Source: Lycocorax pyrrhopterus obiensis
Lineage: Eukaryota > Chordata > Aves > Passeriformes > Paradisaeidae
Assembly (NCBI GenBank): GCA_014706295.1
Contig: JACSVZ010000025.1
Coordinates: 1,302,001 to 1,366,000 of the forward strand
DNA length: 64,000 nucleotides
Direction of reading: 5' to 3'
The notes beneath the pieces were generated by a model. That model did not search any database, was not told where the DNA came from, and was given only the letters and a program-made list of their open reading frames with translations. Both the position numbers and the translations under genes were made by a program. Shown here one piece after another: positions 1 to 11,994 of the stretch (position 1 is its first letter; every line of letters begins with the position of its first letter).

Positions 1-391
1 TGATGGGTCAGCCCTGACTTTCCATCACTTGGGTGTTAATTCCTGCCTGGGATGGCAGCTGGTGATGCGGGATGGGGCTGGGGGGACCCTGCTGATGCTG
101 TGGGTGCTGCTGGGCTGCCGTCACCACTTTAATGCCAAGGTTTGTGCTGTGCTAGGGGCGGCAGTGGAGTGGGACGAGGAGCTGGGAACACACACAAATA
201 GACAGAGCTCATAAACCTCTCATCCCTTCTTCTCTCTCTCCTTGGTGCTTGATCTGACATGACCAACTCTGCTTCGCTTTGCTTTCCCTCCTGGATTTAA
301 AACGGAGATAGGACGGTAAAAATAATCATTGTCTTGGAAACCGTAAAGTCCAAACTGCTGCTTTCGAGTGGGACAAGGTGGAACTGGTTCA
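1..391. other. Unique intergenic or intronic sequence
   Basis: No gene, RNA or repeat is recognised in this stretch. The only longer open frame (29-214, plus) is short, begins in a Trp/Gly/Leu-rich stretch and shows no domain. Confidence 0.6.
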
Positions 392-456
392 CGGAATCAT
401 AGAATAGTTTGGCTTGGAAGGGACCTGAAAGTTCATTTCATTCCAGTCTCTCTTGT
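392..456 (-). mobile_element. CR1 LINE 3'-end fragment
   Basis: The plus strand begins with the reverse complement of the avian CR1 terminus (gaatcatagaatagtttgg) followed by a cttggaagggacct block, so the element points to the minus strand with its 3' end at the left. Similarity fades near 455. It is a short, heavily 5'-truncated copy with no coding sequence. Confidence 0.75.
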
Positions 457-2120
457 TCCCACAAGGAATGGCTCAGCCCTGAACCAAGAGTGGGCAAGTG
501 CATCCCCATATCCCATTGGCATCATCCCACTTAGCGGGCAAAATAAATCCCTCTGGAAACCCCACATTTTTCTCAGAACAAAATTCAAGCAGAAAACCCT
601 GAATCCCGGGATTTCTTTCGTCAGGAAGATTCTGCTCGTGCCCTTGGAAATCCAGAGGGGTTTGGGATGAGCAGTTTGCCTCACATGTAGAACTGCAGCA
701 GGAAACAGGTCCCTTACCGGCACTGATTTTTTTTTTTAAATTTAGAGTCCGTGTTTTCCAAAGCCTTCTCTTTCTTTCCCATCCCAAAATAACCTGGCAG
801 CAATGACATTTTAACGGGAAATTAAATGAAAACATTTATTTTGAATTGACATTTTGACTTGAAATGCTGATTTGTTCCGGATTTTTAAGCCAGAGAGCAG
901 CAACGCACGGTTGTTGTAAATGACAAAAAAAGGAGGAATAGATCAAAAATAGCTACGAACTCTCGGGACACGTCAGGGACACTTGGCTCCTGGGGAGTTC
1001 TGTAGGGAGGGACACAGGAGCCAGACTCAGCTTCTGCACCAACCCACCTTTGCCTCTAATTTGAAACAAGCAAAAAAAGGCCAGTTTTCTGTTTTCATGA
1101 GAAAGCCAGAAATTTCCGTGAGACGCGGGGAGTGGGAATCGATTTTTCCCATCTGCCGTTCCCCACCGCCGTTGGAGGATGATACTGTTGATGTGTTGAG
1201 GTTTTGCCTTCTTTAAATATCACTGGTATTTATTTTCATTACTCGCTCTTAATTCTAACGAAGCTGAAGTCTCCTCTGTGCCCTGGTGGGGAATTTATCC
1301 CAAAAAAGCGTCTAGAAACGTTTGGTTTCTTGGTCTGCAAACATCCTTTCATCTCTCCAGCATCCCATCTGTCTGTCTAGCTGCTCCTCCACCGCTTCCT
1401 TCCTCTTCCCTGTGATCGCAGCCACCACGACCTGTGAAATGAACATTTTCATAAAATCTTCGTTTGCATTTCAAACGAGGCAGAGGCACAGAAACCCACA
1501 GGAAAGGAGAAAAAAGCACAAAAACCAACTTTGCTTTCTCGGTTCCTCCTCATTTCTCACATCTGAAGAGATTATTAAACATGTCTAAAGGTAAAATCTC
1601 AACTCCTCCCTACGTGCCTCCAATGGAAATAGTTTTCCTTGGATGTTCTCTTCCCCTCATCCTCTTCTGGTACACTTTGGGTGGGCTCCTGTGCTGTTAT
1701 GTTGAATTTGTGTGATGTTGCCCTCTAATGGCTGATCAACAGGAATTTTAGGAGCCCTGACCAAGAAATCCTCCTTTATTTTCTTGGGAGAAATGGTGGG
1801 AGTTTGGAGATAAAGGGTCTGGGGGCTTTCTCTTTACCCAACAGAGGAGTGGGAAATGCACGTGAAACTCTCGTTGCGTTGCCTCTCCAACCCCCTTGTC
1901 ACTCATCCCTCTACCCCAAAACAGAAAGAACCAAAATTAGCTATTTAGGAAGGGATTTTTCCCCCCCACAAGCCCTTTCTTGGCTGCCTCCACCCTGCAG
2001 GAGATCCTGGAGGACCTCAGCAGATGGCTCCCAGCACCGCAGCCTTCCAACGGGAGCTCCTCCGCTCCGTTCCTCTTTGAACGAGGGAAAACATTTTGAC
2101 TTGAACTTTCATACATAATG
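457..2120. other. Unique sequence without recognised genes
   Basis: Mixed-composition DNA with short chance open frames on both strands. A CTCF-like near-match (tgccctctaatgg) lies near 1720-1733 but departs from the core consensus at one position. Nothing else is supported. Confidence 0.5.
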
Positions 2121-2420
2121 ATGAGGGTTGGTTACCCAAATCCACACATTTTCTTTAGTCGTTTTCATTTACTACTGTTTTAAATTATTTCACAGCCTTG
2201 CAAATCTCCTCGTGACAGCCAGAGCCCAGGCAGAGAAAGGGAGAGAGAGCAAAAAACCCCCATTAAGTGTTCATTTCTCACATAATATATTCCAATCCTG
2301 TTAGGTCATGCTGGTGAAGGTAATATTTCTGGCATTCATTTAATGAAATTGACAGTGATGAATGGTTAATTATACAAATTACATTCTTATTAAATCCCCT
2401 GGAATCACTGCCTTAGAAAG
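2121..2420. promoter_or_regulatory. Candidate conserved noncoding element, AT-rich
   Basis: AT-rich unique block with several homeodomain-type cores. TTAATTA lies at 2366-2372, and an odd palindrome has arms TTCATT/AATGAA at 2335-2347. Composition and motif density resemble the enhancer-like noncoding elements common around vertebrate developmental genes. The call rests on composition only; cross-species conservation is not visible from one sequence. Confidence 0.3.
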
Positions 2421-2865
2421 TCTTAGCTATGGACTTCTCGTGCTAGATACTTATTTTTTTTTTAGGAGCATCTTTACTGCTGGCTGCTGCAAAACCGTCT
2501 TCCAAAAAACCTTGAAAAGCATTAAAAATCCCCTGGTTAAGTCAATTACTGCAGATAAGTTAATCTTAATGGGATGCTTAAACCCCTGTCCTTGCATGAG
2601 TTTAGTTTTCATCCCTCGCTCTCAGCTCTGGAGGCGCTGGAGAGAAAAGTTTTCCAACGATTGTTGTGACAAATGGATTAAGAGTGGATAAACAGGGCTG
2701 GATGCAAAATTTGCATTCAAACTGGTTTTCGGCAGAATTTTCTCCCCGAGCTGGCAGTGAAATTTCCCATTTTGGGGTGGAGAGCAGCAGGATTGCCTGT
2801 GTGTGTCCCACTGGATGGGTCACTGGATGGGAATGCAATGCCCTGGGAACTGTGGGCTGGTGATA
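2421..2865. other. Unique sequence without recognised genes
   Basis: No repeat, splice-flanked exon or structured RNA is recognised. A small local duplication of 'actggatggg' type occurs at about 2808-2831. Confidence 0.45.
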
Positions 2866-3055
2866 AAGAATCATAGAACCATGGGATCATTTCAGTTGGA
2901 AAAGCCCTCTGAGATCATCGAGTCCCACCATCAACCCAGCACTGCCGTGTCCACCACTAAACCTTGTCCCCAAGTGCCACATCCACACGGCTTTCCAACA
3001 CTTCCAGGGAAGTAGCACCAAACTCCTCTTGGCAGCTTGATCCCTCCGTGAGGCG
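2866..3055 (-). mobile_element. CR1 LINE 3'-end fragment, 'ggttggaaaag' subfamily
   Basis: Starts with the reverse-complement CR1 terminus (gaatcatagaaccatgggat), then 'cagttggaaaagccctctgagatcatcgagtcc', read in parts, followed by the block 'ccccaagtgccacatccaca'. This is a different CR1 subfamily from the 'ccatgggcagggacacc' copies elsewhere in the window. It is 5'-truncated and on the minus strand. Confidence 0.85.
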
Positions 3056-3199
3056 GACAAAACCAGCCACGGACAAACCTGATTTTCCAGGAAGCATTTT
3101 TAGGAAGGGAAGGCACCAGCCTTTAACCCCTGCTTATTGCCAGGGTGTTAAATCCCACTCCCAAGCCCTCCAAACGCATGGAGTGGTTTTAATTGCGGA

Positions 3200-3540
3200 G
3201 CACGGGATGAGCTGGCATTATTAACCGGGAGTAAATGTAATAAATAGACTGTTAAGTTAAGCAAGTTTTCAGCTTCAGCAGTGAGAGTGGCCATCTATCT
3301 TGCGTGGCTTTCTGCATGCTTCATTACCACATGTAACCACACTGGAAAAATCAGCTTTATCCCTCCTAATTAGATGATAAGTTCCCTAAGATGTGCGTTA
3401 GTGCTGCCAGGCACCTGACGCTCCGCCGCGGCGCCCACTTCCTGCAGCTCCCGGGGAAATTTATTACCCAGCCTCATATTAGACTTAAGTTAACATCACT
3501 TAATCTTCTTACTCGACAGAGTTATGTATGAGGCACTCAG
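3200..3540. promoter_or_regulatory. Candidate conserved noncoding element
   Basis: Unique block with AT-rich ends (gcattattaaccgggag, ctcctaattagatgataag) around a short CpG-bearing core (ctccgccgcggcgcccac, about 3420-3440). The TAATTAGATGATAAG stretch combines homeodomain and GATA-like motifs. No open frame is convincing. Regulatory function is inferred from composition. Confidence 0.3.
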
Positions 3541-4239
3541 GATATATTGGCCAGGATTTAGGGACTCTGAAGGGGGAGATCTGTGCCGGGGGGGTAGAGG
3601 TGGGTGCGAGGCGGGTGGAGTGCTCTGGAGATGATCAGGATGCACTTACTTCCCCATCCCCTTATTTCTGCCGATATCCCAAAAGGACAGAGCATCTTCT
3701 GCAGCTTCTCCGTATTCTTTAGCTAAACTTCAGGCTGGTTTTGCCTGGCTCAATCCAGAGAACAGCAGCAATCAGTAATTAAGAAAGAAGCCATGACCTC
3801 TTTGAGGAGGGAGGAGGACGTGGAGTGTTGTTGGACACAAGCAGAGTGTCACCAAAAATCAGAAGTCCTCTAATGATGTAGGCTGTGGAATAGTGTTCAT
3901 CAGGTCCAAAAACTACCACTGCATCACCACCCACTCACAGCAGCTCTCTGGTCCTGGGCTGGCCCCAAGTGCTTTCAGCCCAGAGAAAAATGGGCATTGT
4001 TTTCTTCCTTATTTTCCACCTAGTTTTCCAGGGAGGCTGGAGATGCACAGAGGTTGCAGGGAATTGTCGCAACTGAACAACTTGTTTTGGTTTGGATTTG
4101 GGGTTTCATCCATCTCCCTCCTCCCTTCTCCCCAGGATCTGTGTCTCCATGGCAAAGTGCTGAGCCCCTGGTGCCTGCTGGGGCCTGGAATAAGCCAAAG
4201 GCAGGAGAAATGATGGAGCTGCCATCACATCTCCCTCTT
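3541..4239. other. Unique sequence without recognised genes
   Basis: Includes a G-rich patch at about 3575-3615 and otherwise ordinary sequence. No mobile element or exon is recognised. Confidence 0.45.
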
Positions 4240-4770
4240 TTGACTCAATAAGCTTCATAATCTCTGTATAACCACCTATATCACACTAAGACAGGAGGAG
4301 CAGGGGGAACTTTATGAGCTGGTTAGAGCAGGCAACTCCATCACCAGCCATGACTATTATTATAAAATATTCTGGAAGTTAACTCAATAAAAAAACTAAT
4401 AATGAGAGGAACCATCTCTGCCTTTGTTTATGGCTTCTTTAAGTGTATAAATGAGCACGAGGTGATTAATGAGGGTGATCTGAGAGAGAAAGATTTGCAT
4501 GCACAGTGCTTGAATTATTTCCTTATTGCATGTGCTTCCCAGCCCCTCTGTTTATTGTGCTGCTCTACGCTATTTAATACGGAATGACTAAAGTTATGAG
4601 ATCCTATTTATTCCACCTGACACTGTCCCCTCTGCCAGCTCAGCCCCTGGGACAGATAGCACATGCACAATGAATTCAGAAAATATATTAAAAAGCAATT
4701 ATAAACTCCCTGCCTTCGGTGTCCTGGCCTTATTCTTCACAGCGCTCCCTGAGCATTTGCATAATGTCTA
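4240..4770. promoter_or_regulatory. Candidate conserved noncoding element, AT-rich
   Basis: A low-GC unique block containing ttattataaaatattctgg, gaggtgattaatgagggtga and a run ending 'atatattaaaaagcaattat'. TATA-like strings are present, but there is no linked exon or CpG island, so a promoter is not claimed. Enhancer-like function is inferred only. Confidence 0.27.
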
Positions 4771-5685
4771 CAGGCTCTTGTGGAGTTATCAAAACACGAG
4801 GAGTCTCTCTCTTATTTTCAAGAACTGATGGATTTAGGAGTTAAAGGTTGCCAAAGGTGCCTTCGTACCCTCCTCCTCCGTGCCCTGGTAAATGTTACTG
4901 GTGCCAGTAGCTCATTCCCTGCCCCACCAGCCACCCCAGGAGATGGCGGCAGCCGGAATTTTGCCGGCTCAGCGCATGTTTCTTGCATTAAGCAACGTCC
5001 TTTGCTCTTCCCATCACGATGGCTCTGATATTCGAATTTCATCATCTTCCTGGGCTGCTTTCCTCACTGCTTTCTGCTTTATAGACTTCTCAAAACCTCT
5101 CCAAGGGACAGGAAGAACATCAGACAGAGCCTTTCCTATATGATGGGTAATTTTTCTTGCCCCTCAGACATTGCAGGGTAAGATCCTGTCGACTGCAAGC
5201 TGGATTTCCTCATTTCACCTCTCGCTCTTTCCCCAGAGCTCTTCAGACAGGGAATTCCTAATCCACACTGGACGTGCTCTCCGAGCTGGTGTGGCACTGG
5301 GAGCATCCTGCACATCTGTGGCCCATGGGCTGCTGTGCTGAGGCACGACCCCACCAGCCAAACACCATTTGCCCCCGCCAGCCCTGCAAGGGGCACAGGC
5401 ACCAAAGAGCCAAATCCACGACTCAGGGGCTTTTCGAAGTTGTAACAGCACATTTTGTAGTTTCAATGGGATTTTGGGGTTAAAGTGATGGTGAAACTGG
5501 GGTGTTTCACCATTCATAACTGGGAACAACTGCAACAAAATCAATGCAACTTCGCCAGGTTGCGCTGGAAAAACTTCTCACCTGGATATCCCACTGGTTT
5601 ATTATTGATGTCTTCTCTTACGCATAATAAAACATGGATATGCTGCAAATCCGAGGTGGTGTTGAACCAGCTGGCACCGTGTGTC
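4771..5685. other. Unique sequence without recognised genes
   Basis: Contains overlapping chance open frames on both strands (about 5136-5544) with no domain or splice support. No repeat is recognised. Confidence 0.45.
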
Positions 5686-6110
5686 TCCATCTAATTATAC
5701 ACAGTCCTTTGGGTTTCATTCCAGCTCCGCCATAATTCTCTTCCGCAGGATTTTAACTCACTCCCGGCGCAAAACGCTTCATCTCCGTTAAAAGTGAGGG
5801 TGCGAGCAAATAAATTAGCATTTCAGGAAGTACTTGAAGGCTTTCACAGCCTGTCTTTCCCCAGAAACTGTTTATCAAGCATCTTAATACCGACCAATTT
5901 GTACACCTCAAAAATACATTTATTCTGTAAATTGTTTATAGAAAACCAACAGAAGGAAATGGGCTTTGCTGCTATTGAATTCATTAGTAGCAGACTGGCT
6001 GATTGCTTTTATTCCTCCTAACCTATTGTGTATTTGATTTGCTTGGAATATTTTATATACCTCAACGCTGAATGGTTTCTGTGCCCGGGGTTTCAGGGAG
6101 TTAAATCAGC
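5686..6110. promoter_or_regulatory. Candidate conserved noncoding element, AT-rich
   Basis: AT-rich, repeat-free stretch (ctaattatacacagtcc, gcaaataaattagcattt, attgaattcattagtagc). Homeodomain-type ATTA cores recur. It ends just upstream of the CR1 copy at 6180. Conservation must be tested. Confidence 0.3.
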
Positions 6111-6179
6111 TCCAAATTGAGGAATCAGACGGCGCCGCTGCTTTTTGCCCCACACGTGGGTTTTGTTGGAATGAGTAAG

Positions 6180-6354
6180 AAGATGCAGGGTTCCCAGAGC
6201 AGCTGTGGCTGCCCTATCCTGGAAGTGTCCAGGGCCAGGCTGGACAGAGCTCGGAGCAACCTGGGACAGTGGGAGGTGTCCCTGCCCATGGCAGGGGCTG
6301 GGATGAGAGGAGCTTTAATGTTCCCTCCAACCCAAACCATTCTGGGATTCTATG
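6180..6354 (+). mobile_element. CR1 LINE 3'-end fragment
   Basis: Carries the plus-strand CR1 tail in order: 'cagagcagctgtggctgcc', 'ggaagtgtccagggccaggc', 'gtccctgcccatggcagggg', 'tccaacccaaaccattctgg', ending gattctatgac. The 331-codon open frame at 6117-7112 begins inside this element and is therefore not taken as a gene. Confidence 0.88.
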
Positions 6355-8336
6355 ACAAGTTGGATTACCTTGTTTATCACCGCTGTTCTCTTGTGGTTTT
6401 CCCCTTCTGCAAAGCTCCTCTGCATCCCTGTCCCACCCAGAGCTGCGGGTTCACTGCACAAACACTTGTGGTTGGCGCTGCCATGGGGACAATTCGGGGA
6501 CAGGTGGCAGGACCCGTTTTTGGTGATGTTTTTGTCACTGTGGGTTTGCCTCCAGGGACACTCTTCATATCCCTTAATCCTTCCTGGCTGCTCAGGTTTT
6601 TATTGCTCCTTCAGAAGAGGGGAAAAGGCCCTGAGAAAACACTTCCAAACTGGTGTCTCCTCACATCAGGCACAGGGGGCTGCTGGGGGAGCAGGCACAG
6701 TGGGAAGTTCCAGGTGCTTGGGAAGAGCAACTCCATGAGGAGCAGCTTCCCAGGGCTGCGTGAGCTGGTCGGAGTCACCCCAAACGACTGGGTCAGGCAT
6801 GGAAAACTCACAGAGGAAATGAGGCCGCCCCTGGATTTCGCTGCAGGCTGGCCTGGGGCTCTGCTGAGTGTCCCCAGCCCCGGCCATCCCCACCCCCTGC
6901 CCTGGCTCACACACCTGCACCCAAAGTGCCACCTGCAGAATGTCTTGGGGCACAGATCCTGTGGGTTTACCCGTGTGCTGGGTGCTGCCACAGGATGCTT
7001 TGCTCCTCTCTGCCCAAAGCCACCAAACCATCACCTGAAATTCCATGGTCCCCTTCTCTCCAGAGCTCTCTCCTTGCAAACTGCCTGTTCTGGAGAGCGG
7101 GTCAAGGTCTGAATGCCGCTCTTGCTGCCGGTGCCTGATGTTTATAGGACCCAGGCTGTTGATCTGTGCTTATATTTGCACGTTTCACTGTGTTTAACCC
7201 AGTTTGTAACAGCGTTCACCTGCTGGTTTGGGTGCCGTGACCTCCAGAGTATGAGAAGGCTCCCCAGAATTTTCTTGCTGTCTCTGGAGTCTTGTTCTGC
7301 TGTCCTGTGTTGGGGGGTCTGAGGAAGAGGTGAGAGTAACAGAGTTCCTGGGCTGGAAATAAGCCCCAAACCCCACCTTTTTTTATTCAGTTGGAATTCT
7401 GGTCCTACAAAAGAGTAAGTTCAGGATCCACTTTGACCCAGGAGCTGCTACATCCCTCCTGTGTGTGGAGCACCTCTGTCCTCACTGCCTCCTCCATGCC
7501 ATGCGGGACAGGGTCCTATGGGAAACTTTCACCCCTGATCCCACAGCGCTGGGCTCGTGTTTGGGACGTGGTGGACAGGAGAGCTCTGTGGTCACAGTAC
7601 TGGGCATCTTTCACCAATCCCTACCTGTTCTCTGTGTGCAGAGGAAGAGGTTTAAGAGGAGATCGATGGCGCTGAATCTGAGAGGCAAAGGGAGACTTTC
7701 ACCTCCAGGGCTCCAGAACAAACCCCTGGAAAGTCAATCCATCAATTATTTGCATTTCCCTCCTCCCCGGTGCCCTTCTCTTCCATTTTCTTCTCCTCCA
7801 AGGCACTGGGCTTGACTTTGAGTGTGTGAGTGAATAAAATATGTACTTTTGGCTGCAAAATATGTAATACCATAGGGAATAACTGAAGGGAAGCAGGACA
7901 AGGGCCACGTGTTCCTTGGCAGGTACCTCGCAATTTCCCAAAGCAAAGGGGCAAGGTCACCCCCAAAAGTCAGAGATATCATAAAAAAGAATTCTTCTCC
8001 CCAAAACACTGAGTGGGCCCTCAGCAGAGACTCATCTTTTGCTGCCGTGGCTTTGGGTTTGGTGGAAGAGAGATGGCACAGGGAGAGGATGTGCTTTCAC
8101 TGGGGGGAGGGTGTTGGCAGGGCGATGTCAGTGATGCAATTTTAATGTAAAGGAGCGTCTGTGTTTCCCCAGTCACACAAAATTCCCTATGGGCATTTAC
8201 ACAGACTCCCGAATATCACATCAGCTGCGTGCACACAGCCGTGTGTATCCCTGCCAGCATCCTTCCCGAGGGTGATCCAGAGCTCCAGGCTAGGATACGA
8301 TCCTTTGCAACACCTTTTGTGCATCCACCTGCGCTA
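6355..8336. other. Unique GC-moderate sequence without recognised genes
   Basis: Several 60-130 codon frames overlap on both strands here, but none has a recognisable domain or consistent splice signals. A short AT-rich patch with TATGTAATACC lies near 7850-7875. No repeat is recognised. Confidence 0.45.
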
Positions 8337-8392
8337 ATGGTTGCACTCAATGATCTCAGAGACTTTTTCCAGCCTAAAAATTCCATCATCTC
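8337..8392 (+). mobile_element. Degenerate CR1 LINE 3'-end relic
   Basis: The string tcaatgatctcagagacttt, followed by ttccagcctaaaaattccat, matches the last part of an old CR1 tail (…gatgatcttggaggtctttt ccaacct…attctatgatt). It is short and diverged, so it is an old insertion or a chance match. Confidence 0.45.
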
Positions 8393-9289
8393 CAGCTCCT
8401 TGCTAAAAGCCAAGTGGAGAAAGCAGCAGGGAGAGGAGGAAGGAAGCGGCCGGGACCGTCTGGCTTCAGAAAGAAGAGGAAGGAATGCAGGGGAGCAGGG
8501 TGGTGTTGAGGGGGGTGGAAGGGTGGCATTTCTCAGCCAGTCAAAGTTTGCGGGAAAACAAACAAAGCCTTTTCCAGACCCTGAGCCTCCAGTGAAGGGA
8601 GGCATTTAGCTCCTTGGCAGGGCTCCTTTGGAAGCCTTGGCGTGACCCACTTGGGAGAGCAGGAGCCAGCAGGAGCCTTGTCCCCCTCTTTGAATAGAAG
8701 TAAATGGGAGAAGGGAAATGAAAACAGAAGAAAGAGGCAACAGTTCTTGGGAGAGAATTTTGACACTGGGAAAGAATACTGGCTTCAAAGGGACTAATCC
8801 TGTCTTTTTTCCCCCCTCTTCTATCCAAAAAAACCCCTCATCCCTGCACTGCTCCGAAGGGGGATGTTTGCACCTGCCTGTGGCATTGTTCTGTCTCCAT
8901 TCCTCCTGCACCTAGGCTAGCAAAAATGCAGGTGTTCTTCTCCTCCTTCTTCCCTCAAATCCTGAAGAGTTCTGGGGGTCTGGGGCATTTTCTGGGGGGA
9001 GCAGGGAAGTGTGGGTGCAATCAAACCCCAGTCTCCTGCATTGCCGTGAGGTGGGCAGGGCATACCTGGAATGCCACAATCCTGCCCAGCAGTGGAGCAG
9101 CTGAATGGTGTGGGCATGGGGGGTTTAATTCCACATCCTCTTCTCTTCCCTCTTTGCACGCTGGGGAAGGAAGGGAGGCTCGGCAAAGGAAAAGGGTGGA
9201 TCCACCCCAAAGCTGTGGTCTTGTTTTCCGTCAGAGAGAGACAAAACTTTCTGCTGAGCTCGACTTCAAAGGCAAGCGCCGAGCGTGGA
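8393..9289. other. Unique purine-rich and GC-moderate sequence
   Basis: A purine-rich patch occupies about 8410-8520 (aggaggaaggaagcggc). The open frames at 8229-8609 on both strands reflect this composition. No supported gene or repeat. Confidence 0.45.
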
Positions 9290-9740
9290 GATATTCATTT
9301 CAGAAATTCATGTACAGCTGCATTAGTTCGGGGCTTCACATGTTTTATCCACTTGTCACGATTAGACATTATTATTATTGCTGCAAACAGAGATGGCTGA
9401 GAGATAATAATTCTTTATGAGCCTCCCGTCACAATTAATGTGAGCTCCATACTTGTCCATTTACTGAGTTTTAAGCTAATCATTCCTTATATGTGTTTCA
9501 AGCCTTTAGTGAAGTACAAATAATTTGAACTAATTAGCTTATTAAAAGAAGGGAATGAAAACAAATGGCACATGAATGAATTGTGGGATTTCGTATGGAA
9601 TTAATATCTTACTAATACATGTGGATTTGGTAAATTCATTATGCATTCATAATCAGACCTGATGAATCACCTAGCTAATTCAGGAGTAATTAGGCATGAA
9701 CCACTGACACTTATTTTAAAGTGCGACCAAACTACTCGGC
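9290..9740. promoter_or_regulatory. Candidate conserved noncoding element, strongly AT-rich
   Basis: Very low-GC, repeat-free block. TAATTA cores occur at 9531-9536 and 9687-9692, and an octamer/POU-like ATGCAT lies at 9641-9646 within cattatgcattcataatc. Several further ATTA/TAAT cores are present, with an ATT-triplet run at 9369-9380. This is one of the densest homeodomain/POU-type motif clusters in the window. No open frame of note. Confidence 0.4.
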
Positions 9741-10729
9741 TCCATCCTAAGGACTCAATTACTGTCTCCAAGGCACAGGGAAGCACCGCTGTGTTCCCTG
9801 TAAAACCTGCCGGGGTGACACGGTGAGACCCTCTGGGATTTGTGGCGGTGCTCTGGGAGATCAGGTGTGAGGGTGACCACACTTCCAGCCCGGCAGCTCA
9901 CACCGGGAGGTATCCATGTCCCCTTTCCTGGAATTAAGAGTGCCGCTGCTACCCTTGGAACCAGCTCGTTTTTCACTCCTTGGCAGCTGATGCATTAGCA
10001 ATCCTTGTAATTATTTGGTTTTTGTATTACCCTTATGGCTCGTGCAGTGCAGCACTTTCCTTGTCCGGCATCCCACGGAATGCGGGGCTGATCCAGCCCC
10101 CTGGCCCAACCAGCCTCGGAGAGGGGATCGGGCGCTCAGGGAAACAGGGATCCACAGAGGTGATGTGGGGACACAGTCCCAGCCAGCCAGAGGGTGTTGG
10201 AGGTGTTGAGGCAAAAGGAGGAGCTGGAGGAGCCCCAGCTGAGAGTCACAGGGGGTGGGAGGGGTGGAAGAAAGCACCAGGAGTGTGGTGGGAAGCGTGG
10301 AATCAGCTGGCATAAGGGATGGGAGGAGTGGCTGTGTCACCAGGAGGGCAGAGCACGATGATGGTGACCTTTGAGCTGGGATTCAGGCGGGATACGAGCA
10401 GGGAGAGTTTGCATTGCAAAGGTCAGAGAAGAGGACATGGTACCCAGAGGGGAAGGCTCAGGGGAGGGCGATGGAGGGGGAGGATGATGCAGGACGGCTT
10501 TGTGGGGAGAGCAGCAGGATCCTGAGGCTGAGGCAACTCTGTGCATGTGGATTAGGAAACAGTCTGAAGAGCTCTGCAGCAGCTGGGTTGGGCTTGACCT
10601 GATGGTGAGGCATCCCCGAGGAGAGGCAGGGTGGCAGCTGGGGCCAGGTGGGAAGCACCCAGGGCTCCCTCTGTGCCAGATATCTTCCCTTCGCTGAATG
10701 GAACCTCCGCTGCAGATCCGTGACTCATC
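9741..10729. other. Unique GC-moderate sequence without recognised genes
   Basis: G-rich, repeat-free DNA at about 10100-10700 with open frames on both strands explained by composition. No splice-framed exon is recognised. Confidence 0.45.
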
Positions 10730-10990
10730 TGCCTCCAGGTACCAAATTTGTGTTTGCAGATAAGATTACCCAGGGATTAATTGTAGAGGGAGAAGAGGAA
10801 TGTAGATTAGTCATCCCTTGAGAACAGACATAGATCAACAGCGTTTAGAATTACCGTTGGGTGTTTAACAGCCACGGATCACCAGAGTACCTGAACACCT
10901 ACCATGTAAAATCAACAGTCTCGTTAATTATGAAAAATAATTCATGTCACACCAATCTAAACCCACTAAAATTTCTTCTGCGTTCATCCC
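10730..10990. promoter_or_regulatory. Candidate noncoding element, moderately AT-rich
   Basis: Contains agggattaattgtagaggg, taccatgtaaaatcaaca and tcgttaattatgaaaaataa. Weaker motif density than neighbouring candidates. Listed for completeness. Confidence 0.2.
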
Positions 10991-10999
10991 AGAGGCGGC

Positions 11000-11584
11000 T
11001 GTATCACTGCTTCACTCGCCCCAGGGCCAGCGGAATGTCTTGAATACCATTTCTTCCTACACCTTCTCCAGAAAGCTGGGGTGGGAAGGCCTGGCAGCAG
11101 CGCATTTCCATGGCTTAATCCTCCCTTTTGCAGGAACTGCTGCTGCTGAGAGCCCTGGTGGCTTTCAGAGCCAGGAATGCATCCTTGATGACTCCACCCG
11201 TTCGTCTCCCTGCAGTCACCTTCTCTCTGTGCACCCAAGCTGCCCTGGTCCTGCAGCAGTGAGAGAGGCAGGATTTGCCCTGCACTGGGTGTGTGTCCGT
11301 AGGTGCTCAATGATTCCCATCCCCTGGAGATGGACAGAGCTCTGCACCTCCAACTTTCCACCCCTAACAAAATCCAGGGAGCGGGCTGCAGAGATTGGGA
11401 GCTTTGGTTCCGCTTCTCAGAGCACGTGCATGACAATAGGATCTTTCCTTACCTTCGAGAAGGAAAACAAAGTGGGAAATCACATTCCATGCACGCCAGT
11501 GGCAGGAGCTGCCTGGATCCACCAGGAGGGCTGGGCCCCGCTCAGCTCCCGCCAGGTACTTGCGATGCCGCGCGCGGATCTGAG
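11000..11584. other. Unique sequence without recognised genes
   Basis: The 234-codon plus frame (10944-11648) and 150-codon minus frame (10984-11436) overlap each other and show no domain. Neither is accepted as a gene. Confidence 0.45.
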
Positions 11585-11830
11585 CGTGGTGCAATCACAA
11601 AGAATAAACAGTAGCAATTACTTAATACTTGTGGTGATGGAGTATTGAAAATTAGCGCCGGAGTTAAGCGCTAATAAGACACGTAACACACCGCAAGCCT
11701 GCGAATTTTATAGAGTAGAATCAAGAGTAAATAAAATTACAATTTAAACAAAGGCAGATAATTTAATTATCTTGTAGGCACAGTACTAAAATTTGGAGTG
11801 ATTGGCTAATCAATACGTTATTACACAATG
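11585..11830. promoter_or_regulatory. Candidate conserved noncoding element with inverted repeat
   Basis: AT-rich unique block with a perfect 8-bp inverted repeat, ATTAGCGC (11651-11658) and GCGCTAAT (11668-11675), spaced by 9 bp. TTAATTA lies at 11763-11769. Isolated CpGs (gcgccgg, acacgtaac, ctgcgaatt) persist in an otherwise AT-rich context, as often seen in constrained elements. Function is inferred. Confidence 0.42.
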
Positions 11831-11994
11831 CAACAATGCGACCTGCCTGGGAGCTGGTAGGAAATGGATACTCGGGAATCGGAGCAAGTCGCTGGCTGGG
11901 CTGGTGGGAGCCGGCAGTGCCAGACCCTGGCAGGTCCCCGGGGCTGGGATGTCTGGGAAGCATCGTTAGCATTCCAAGGGTACCCGTGGGAGCA

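Noticed and set aside
6117..7112. 331-codon plus-strand open frame
   Set aside because: Its first part is a CR1 tail, the rest is unique GC-rich DNA with overlapping minus-strand frames and no domain.
10944..11648. 234-codon plus-strand open frame
   Set aside because: Overlaps a 150-codon minus frame and ends inside an AT-rich noncoding element; residue composition is unremarkable and no family is recognised.
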